Shown: in pieces, positions 14,451-17,979 of the stretch | Layout: every line of letters starts with the position of its first letter | How positions within the stretch are numbered: position 1 is the stretch's first letter | NCBI GenBank assembly: GCA_946538445.1 | Contig: CAMNGO010000023.1 | Location: 1 to 17,979 of the forward strand | Direction of reading: 5' to 3' | DNA length: 17,979 bases | Source of the DNA: an uncultured Lachnospiraceae bacterium | GTDB lineage: Bacteria > Bacillota > Clostridia > Lachnospirales > Lachnospiraceae | Notes under the pieces: model-generated | The model's input: the letters and a program-made list of their open reading frames with translations, nothing else | The model's database searches: none | What the model was told of the DNA's origin: nothing | Made by a program: the position numbers and the translations under genes

Positions 14451-16115
14451 TTATTTGGGTTTGTAGGAACTCTTCAGGGATACGATCCGGTTGAATACCA
14501 GGGCATCCTCCTTGCTGTCTTTGGAATCACAGCAGAAATAACCTTGACGAACAAACTGGAAGCTGTCATAGGCTTTGGAGTCTTTCAGATTTATCTCCAG
14601 TTTGCAATGGTCGAGAACAGTCAGGGAATTGGGATTCAGGTTCAGACTTCCGTCTTCATTATAGACTCCCTTCTCTTCATCAACGATGTTCTCGTAAAGG
14701 CGGACCTGAGCATCCACACATTCCGATGCACACACCCAATGAATGGTTCCCTTCACTTTACGACCGGTAAAGCCGCTTCCGCTTCTTGTCTCCGGATCGT
14801 AAGTACAGAAGATCTCCGTCACATTGCCGTCTTCATCTGTCTTATAATCCGTACAGGTTACAAAATAAGCATTCATGAGCCGCACTTCGTTTCCGGGATA
14901 GAGACGGAAATATTTCTTTGGAGGATTGATCTTGAAATCATCTCTCTCGATGTAGATCTCCCTGCCGAAAGGAATCTTCCTCATGCCGAGCTCTTCATTT
15001 TCTTTGTTATTCTCCACATCCAGGTACTCGATCTGGCCTTCCGGATAATTGGTGATGGTCACCTTGACCGGATCCAGAACTGCCATCATACGGGAATTCT
15101 TTAATTTCAGGTCATCGCGGATACAGAACTCAAGCATGGCATAATCCACGGAGCTCTGGGCTTTGGAAACACCGGCCAGCTCGATGAACTGTTTCAGGGC
15201 TGCCGGGGTAAAGCCACGGCGGCGGAGGGCTGCTATGGAGACCAGACGCGGGTCATCCCAGCCGTCCACGATACCGTCTTCCACCAGTTTCTTGATATAT
15301 CTCTTACCGGTGATCACATTGGTAAGATACATTTTGGCAAACTCGATCTGCCGCGGCGGCTGTTCGAATCCCACCTCGTGGACAACCCAGTCATACAAAG
15401 GCCTGTGATCTTCAAATTCCAAAGTACAGATGGAATGGGTCACGCCTTCGATGGCATCCTCAATGGGGTGGGCGAAATCATACATGGGATAGATGCACCA
15501 GTCATCTCCTGTGTTATGGTGATGCATATGAGCCACACGGTAAAGGATCGGATCTCTCATATTGATGTTGCCGGAGGCCATATCGATCTTGGCCCGGAGA
15601 ACCTTCTCCCCGTCTTTATATTTCCCGTTTTTCATATCCTCAAATAAAGCCAGGTTCTCCTCCACAGACCGGTTCCGGTAGGGGCTTTCTTTCCCGGGTT
15701 CGGTCAGAGTACCGCGATATTCACGGATCTGCTCGGGAGTCAGATCACAGACATAAGCCTTCCCCTTTTTGATGAGGGTGACAGCTGCTTCATACATCTG
15801 CTGAAAATAGTTGGATGCGAAGAAGAGACGGTCTTCATAGTCTGCGCCCAGCCACTGAACATCCTCTATGATGGAATGCACGAACTCCGTCTTCTCCTTG
15901 GTGGGGTTGGTATCATCAAATCTCAGATTAAACTTCCCGTTATATTTCTGGGCCAGTCCGTAATTCAATAAAATGGACTTGGCGTGTCCGATGTGAAGAT
16001 ACCCGTTGGGCTCCGGCGGGAAACGGGTCATGACATGATCGTAAACCCCTTCTGAAATGTCTTTTTCAATCGCCATTTCTATAAAATTCTTTGATACTTT
16101 TTCTTTTTCTTCCAT
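14451..16115 (-). CDS. glnS: Glutaminyl-tRNA synthetase
   Basis: 554-residue class I aminoacyl-tRNA synthetase that charges tRNA-Gln directly. The HIGH region is RFPPEPNGYLHIGHAKSI (31-48), followed by FNLRFDDTNPTKE. The second signature, MSKRK in E. coli, reads ITGKRYIKKL here, next to the diagnostic VDGWDDPRLVSIAALRRRG. The C-terminal anticodon-binding beta barrels begin around AVLDPVKVTITNYPEG. Start ATG 16115 has AGGAGG six to seven bases upstream. It is transcribed alone, with its own promoter (16172-16200) and terminator. GluRS is the closest alternative, but the GWDDPR wording and the two-barrel C terminus indicate GlnRS. Many Clostridia instead use GluRS plus GatCAB, so both routes may coexist. 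Confidence 0.95.
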   Translation of the reverse strand: MEEKEKVSKNFIEMAIEKDISEGVYDHVMTRFPPEPNGYLHIGHAKSILLNYGLAQKYNGKFNLRFDDTNPTKEKTEFVHSIIEDVQWLGADYEDRLFFASNYFQQMYEAAVTLIKKGKAYVCDLTPEQIREYRGTLTEPGKESPYRNRSVEENLALFEDMKNGKYKDGEKVLRAKIDMASGNINMRDPILYRVAHMHHHNTGDDWCIYPMYDFAHPIEDAIEGVTHSICTLEFEDHRPLYDWVVHEVGFEQPPRQIEFAKMYLTNVITGKRYIKKLVEDGIVDGWDDPRLVSIAALRRRGFTPAALKQFIELAGVSKAQSSVDYAMLEFCIRDDLKLKNSRMMAVLDPVKVTITNYPEGQIEYLDVENNKENEELGMRKIPFGREIYIERDDFKINPPKKYFRLYPGNEVRLMNAYFVTCTDYKTDEDGNVTEIFCTYDPETRSGSGFTGRKVKGTIHWVCASECVDAQVRLYENIVDEEKGVYNEDGSLNLNPNSLTVLDHCKLEINLKDSKAYDSFQFVRQGYFCCDSKDSKEDALVFNRIVSLKSSYKPK

Positions 16116-16171
16116 TATATTCCTCCTGTGTTTTGGATGGACAACCAGCCAAAAAACATTATTTGCGTTCT

Positions 16172-16200
16172 ATCATAGCATATTTTGCCAGCTGTCACAA
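16172..16200 (-). promoter_or_regulatory. Predicted glnS promoter (extended -10)
   Basis: On the minus strand TTGTGA (16200-16195), a 17-base spacer and TGC-TATGAT (TATGAT at 16177-16172), an extended -10. The leader would be about 50 bases and contains only a weak GGCTGG/CCATCC stem-loop. Confidence 0.55.
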
Positions 16201-16240
16201 GACAGAATCCCACAAATCCATTTCATCATGAGCCAATCTA

Positions 16241-16249
16241 TGGTATACT
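16241..16249 (+). promoter_or_regulatory. Predicted ldh promoter (extended -10)
   Basis: TGG-TATACT (TATACT 16244-16249) forms an extended -10; the -35 at the right distance (TTTCAT, 16221-16226) is poor. The start would fall near 16256, giving a 65-base leader. It is divergent from the glnS promoter. Confidence 0.45.
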
Positions 16250-16253
16250 CGTT

Positions 16254-16305
16254 AAGAGGTTTGCCTCTTTTATTTCACAGACGATCACAAACGGATTTTT
16301 CCGTT
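16254..16305 (+). other. Two small hairpins in the ldh leader
   Basis: Hairpin 1 is AAGAGG-TTTG-CCTCTT (16254-16269) followed by TTATTT, which looks like a very short terminator at the 5' end of the transcript. Hairpin 2 is AACGGA-TTTT-TCCGTT (16290-16305), ending just before the Shine-Dalgarno AGGAG (16311-16315). They may affect mRNA stability, early termination or ribosome access. Both stems have only six pairs, so chance is possible. Confidence 0.35.
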
Positions 16306-16320
16306 ATCAAAGGAGATATT

Positions 16321-17271
16321 ATGAATCTGCAGATGAAATTCAACAAACGAAAAGTAACTATCATCGGTGTCGGTAATGTAGGTGCCTCCATCGCTTACGC
16401 TCTGACCATCCGGAATCTGGCAAGGGAGATTGCCCTGATCGATATCAATGAAGAGCGGGCCAAAGGGGAAGCCCTGGATATCCAGCACGGAATTCCATAT
16501 ATGGGTATCGCCAATGTTTATTGCGGAACATACGAGGATTGTAACGACAGTGACCTGGTCATCATCACAGCGGGCAGGAACCGCCGGGTTGGTGAGACCA
16601 GACTGAACCTGATCGAAGATAATAAAAGAATCATGGGGGATATCGTCGACAAGATGCTCCCCCACCTGAACCGCAGTGCCACCATCCTTGTGGTTTCCAA
16701 TCCTGTGGATATTCTCACCTACAAATGTGCTCAGTGGCTTGGGATGGAAAGAGGTCAGGTTTTCGGAACGGGAAATATCCTGGATACTTCCCGTATGACC
16801 AGATATATCGCAGATTATGTCCGTCTGAATACGGAAGTGGTAAAATGTAATGTCGTAGGGGAGCACGGTGACGGCCAGGTTCCCATCTGGAGCCGACTGT
16901 CCATAGCGGGTGTTCCCATGGATGAATATTGCGAGAATATGCATATCCGCTGGGATGATGAGATCCGAAACCAGATAAAGCAAAAAGTCCGTCAGCAGGG
17001 AGCTGAGATCATCCGGGCAAAGGGAAAAACCCACTATGGGATCGCCACCTGCGTCTGTTTCCTGGCTGATGCCGTGCTGAACCAGCGTCTGACCATCTCT
17101 ACGGTATCCTCTCCCTTCCACGGGGAATACGGGATTGAAGGAGTATCTCTAAGTGTTCCTTCCATCGTCGGTGTCAATGGAGTGGAACGCCGGCTGGAAG
17201 AGCGATGGTCGGAAGAAGAGTATGCCAGATTCTGCGAGACAGCTGAAAAGCTGAAAGAGTTTATAAATTAA
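16321..17271 (+). CDS. ldh: Lactate/malate dehydrogenase family protein (annotated type: L-lactate dehydrogenase)
   Basis: 316-residue NAD-dependent 2-hydroxyacid dehydrogenase. The NAD motif is GVGNVG (16-21), with NAD-selecting Asp41. The catalytic set is present: Asp155 and Arg158 in ILDTSR, and His182 in GEHGDGQVP. The substrate loop reads AGRNRRVGETR (84-94): Arg94 matches the loop arginine (Arg109 in LDH numbering), but Arg88 stands where lactate dehydrogenases have Gln102 and malate dehydrogenases have Arg. Thr of KTHYGIA, an LDH-like feature, is kept. So the fold is sure but the substrate (pyruvate, oxaloacetate or another 2-keto acid) is not. Start ATG 16321 has AGGAG six bases upstream; the frame is open back to 16057, but that stretch covers the promoter and part of glnS. 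It is a single-gene unit ending in the terminator at 17281-17328. Confidence 0.88.
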   Translation: MNLQMKFNKRKVTIIGVGNVGASIAYALTIRNLAREIALIDINEERAKGEALDIQHGIPYMGIANVYCGTYEDCNDSDLVIITAGRNRRVGETRLNLIEDNKRIMGDIVDKMLPHLNRSATILVVSNPVDILTYKCAQWLGMERGQVFGTGNILDTSRMTRYIADYVRLNTEVVKCNVVGEHGDGQVPIWSRLSIAGVPMDEYCENMHIRWDDEIRNQIKQKVRQQGAEIIRAKGKTHYGIATCVCFLADAVLNQRLTISTVSSPFHGEYGIEGVSLSVPSIVGVNGVERRLEERWSEEEYARFCETAEKLKEFIN

Positions 17272-17280
17272 TCCTGCAAT

Positions 17281-17328
17281 AAAAAAGGCTGGGATTGTTA
17301 TTTCATGGAGTAACAATCTCAGCCTTTT
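17281..17328. terminator. Bidirectional terminator between ldh and guaB
   Basis: 18-bp stem with one G-U pair: 17283-17300 pairs with 17311-17328, loop TTTCATGGAG. Four T end the right arm on the plus strand, and an A6 run (17281-17286) gives a U6 tail on the minus strand. It serves the convergent ldh and guaB, which end 10 bases before and 30 bases after it. Confidence 0.9.
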
Positions 17329-17357
17329 GTTATGTTTCTACATAAATGTATCTGTTT

Positions 17358-17979
17358 CTAGATATTTGTGGAATCTTTCAATACAACATCATGAGCTCCG
17401 CCCTCTACGATAGAGACGGATGAAACCAGGGTAATCTTGGCCTTATCACGCAGTTCCTGGAGGGTTAAGGCACCACAGTTGCACATGGTATGGCGGATCT
17501 TGGATAAGGTGGTGGAGATACCGTCAGCCAATGCTCCTGCATAAGGTACGTAGGAATCCACACCTTCCTCAAAGCTCATCTTCTTTGCACCGCCCAGATC
17601 ATAGCGCTGCCAGTTTCTGGCACGGGCACTGCCTTCGCCCCAGTACTCTTTCATGTAATTGCCGTTGATCAGCACTTTGCTGGTTGGGGACTCGTCAAAT
17701 CTTGAGAAATATCTTCCCAGCATGCAGAAATCAGATCCCATAGCCAGAGCAAGAGTGATATGGTAATCATGCACGATACCACCGTCCGCACAGATAGGAA
17801 TATAGATTCCGGTCTCTTCGAAGTACTTATCTCTCTCTGCAGCCACGTCGATCACTGCGGTAGCCTGGCCACGACCGATACCTTTGGTTTCTCTGGTGAT
17901 ACAGATGGAACCGCCACCGATACCGATCTTTATAAAATCGGCACCTGCATCGGCCAGATAACGGAATCCTTCCCCGTCC
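17358..17979 (-). CDS. guaB: IMP dehydrogenase, C-terminal part (cut by window edge)
   Basis: The last 206 residues plus stop are present; the gene enters from the right edge. IMPDH oxidises IMP to XMP, the committed step to GMP. The catalytic cysteine sits in GIGGGSICITRETKGIGRG (Cys26 of this fragment). The phosphate-binding ADGGI (64-68) and the mobile flap RARNWQRYDLGG with the Arg-Tyr pair (125-126) follow, and then CNCGALTLQEL. The GGGSICITRE wording, in place of GPGSICTTR, and the flap differ from the common B. subtilis/E. coli GuaB; from memory they closely resemble the bacterial-like IMPDH of the protist Tritrichomonas foetus. An internal GTG at 17855 is not a start, because the reading frame and the family homology continue upstream. 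Confidence 0.93.
   Translation of the reverse strand, partial: DGEGFRYLADAGADFIKIGIGGGSICITRETKGIGRGQATAVIDVAAERDKYFEETGIYIPICADGGIVHDYHITLALAMGSDFCMLGRYFSRFDESPTSKVLINGNYMKEYWGEGSARARNWQRYDLGGAKKMSFEEGVDSYVPYAGALADGISTTLSKIRHTMCNCGALTLQELRDKAKITLVSSVSIVEGGAHDVVLKDSTNI

Noticed and set aside
16192..16205. CTGTC-ACAA-GACAG palindrome as a regulator site
   Set aside because: Only five-base arms, overlapping the glnS -35, with no second copy and no match to a known operator such as Rex.
16057..16320. 88-codon upstream extension of the ldh frame
   Set aside because: It overlaps the glnS start and both divergent promoters. ATG 16321 has a proper AGGAG and gives the normal family length.
16285..17121. 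278-codon open frame on the minus strand opposite ldh
   Set aside because: Antisense to ldh, with no recognisable motif; the plus-strand frame has the full LDH/MDH active site.
1..17979. Mobile element, prophage, CRISPR or defence system
   Set aside because: No transposase, integrase, repeat-spacer array or defence-type domain could be recognised; every substantial frame is a metabolic, tRNA-charging or channel gene or its shadow.

Overview
The window looks like a chromosomal, biosynthetic stretch from an anaerobic Clostridia bacterium, most likely a Lachnospiraceae relative. The grounds are strong AGGAGG-type ribosome binding sites, AT-rich spacers, the argCJBD order, an archaeal-type Asd, a Firmicutes-type GlnRS, and an IMP dehydrogenase tail of the GGGSICITRE type. 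I see no transposase, phage gene, CRISPR array, tRNA or rRNA. The genus is inferred from family resemblance, not shown.

Layout. (1) 1-3577, minus strand: argC-argJ-argB-argD (argD cut by the left edge), the acetylated-ornithine half of arginine synthesis with ArgJ recycling the acetyl group. (2) 3578-3823: a compact divergent control region with two near-identical palindromes, each overlapping the -35 of one promoter (argC leftward, argG rightward), plus a hairpin in the argG leader. (3) 3824-6448, plus strand: argG-argH, completing citrulline to arginine. (4) 6450-6582: an unusually elaborate nested hairpin that fills the gap between the convergent argH and mscS and should terminate both. 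(5) 6581-14290, minus strand, read as leuB-ilvD-ilvB-serA-asd-mscS: a mixed operon for leucine, isoleucine/valine, serine and the aspartate family, ending with a small-conductance mechanosensitive channel. (6) 14451-16115, minus strand: glnS (glutaminyl-tRNA synthetase) with its own promoter and terminator. (7) 16321-17271, plus strand: an LDH/MDH-family dehydrogenase carrying Arg at the residue that usually separates malate from lactate enzymes. (8) 17281-17328: a bidirectional terminator. (9) 17358-17979, minus strand: the C-terminal part of guaB (IMP dehydrogenase), cut by the right edge.

Together the genes supply arginine, branched-chain amino acids, serine and aspartate-semialdehyde-derived amino acids. 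The two arg transcripts appear co-regulated from one shared region. The leu-ilv-ser-asd transcript has a very short leader, which leaves no room for a T-box or leader peptide.

Most of the window is ordinary core metabolism. The points most worth checking are the 133-nt nested hairpin after argH, the mirror-image operator/promoter pair between argC and argG, the Arg-for-Gln change in the lactate dehydrogenase-like protein, a PGDH that lacks the usual catalytic Glu, and an MscS channel translationally close to asd. No gap between genes exceeds 300 bases.
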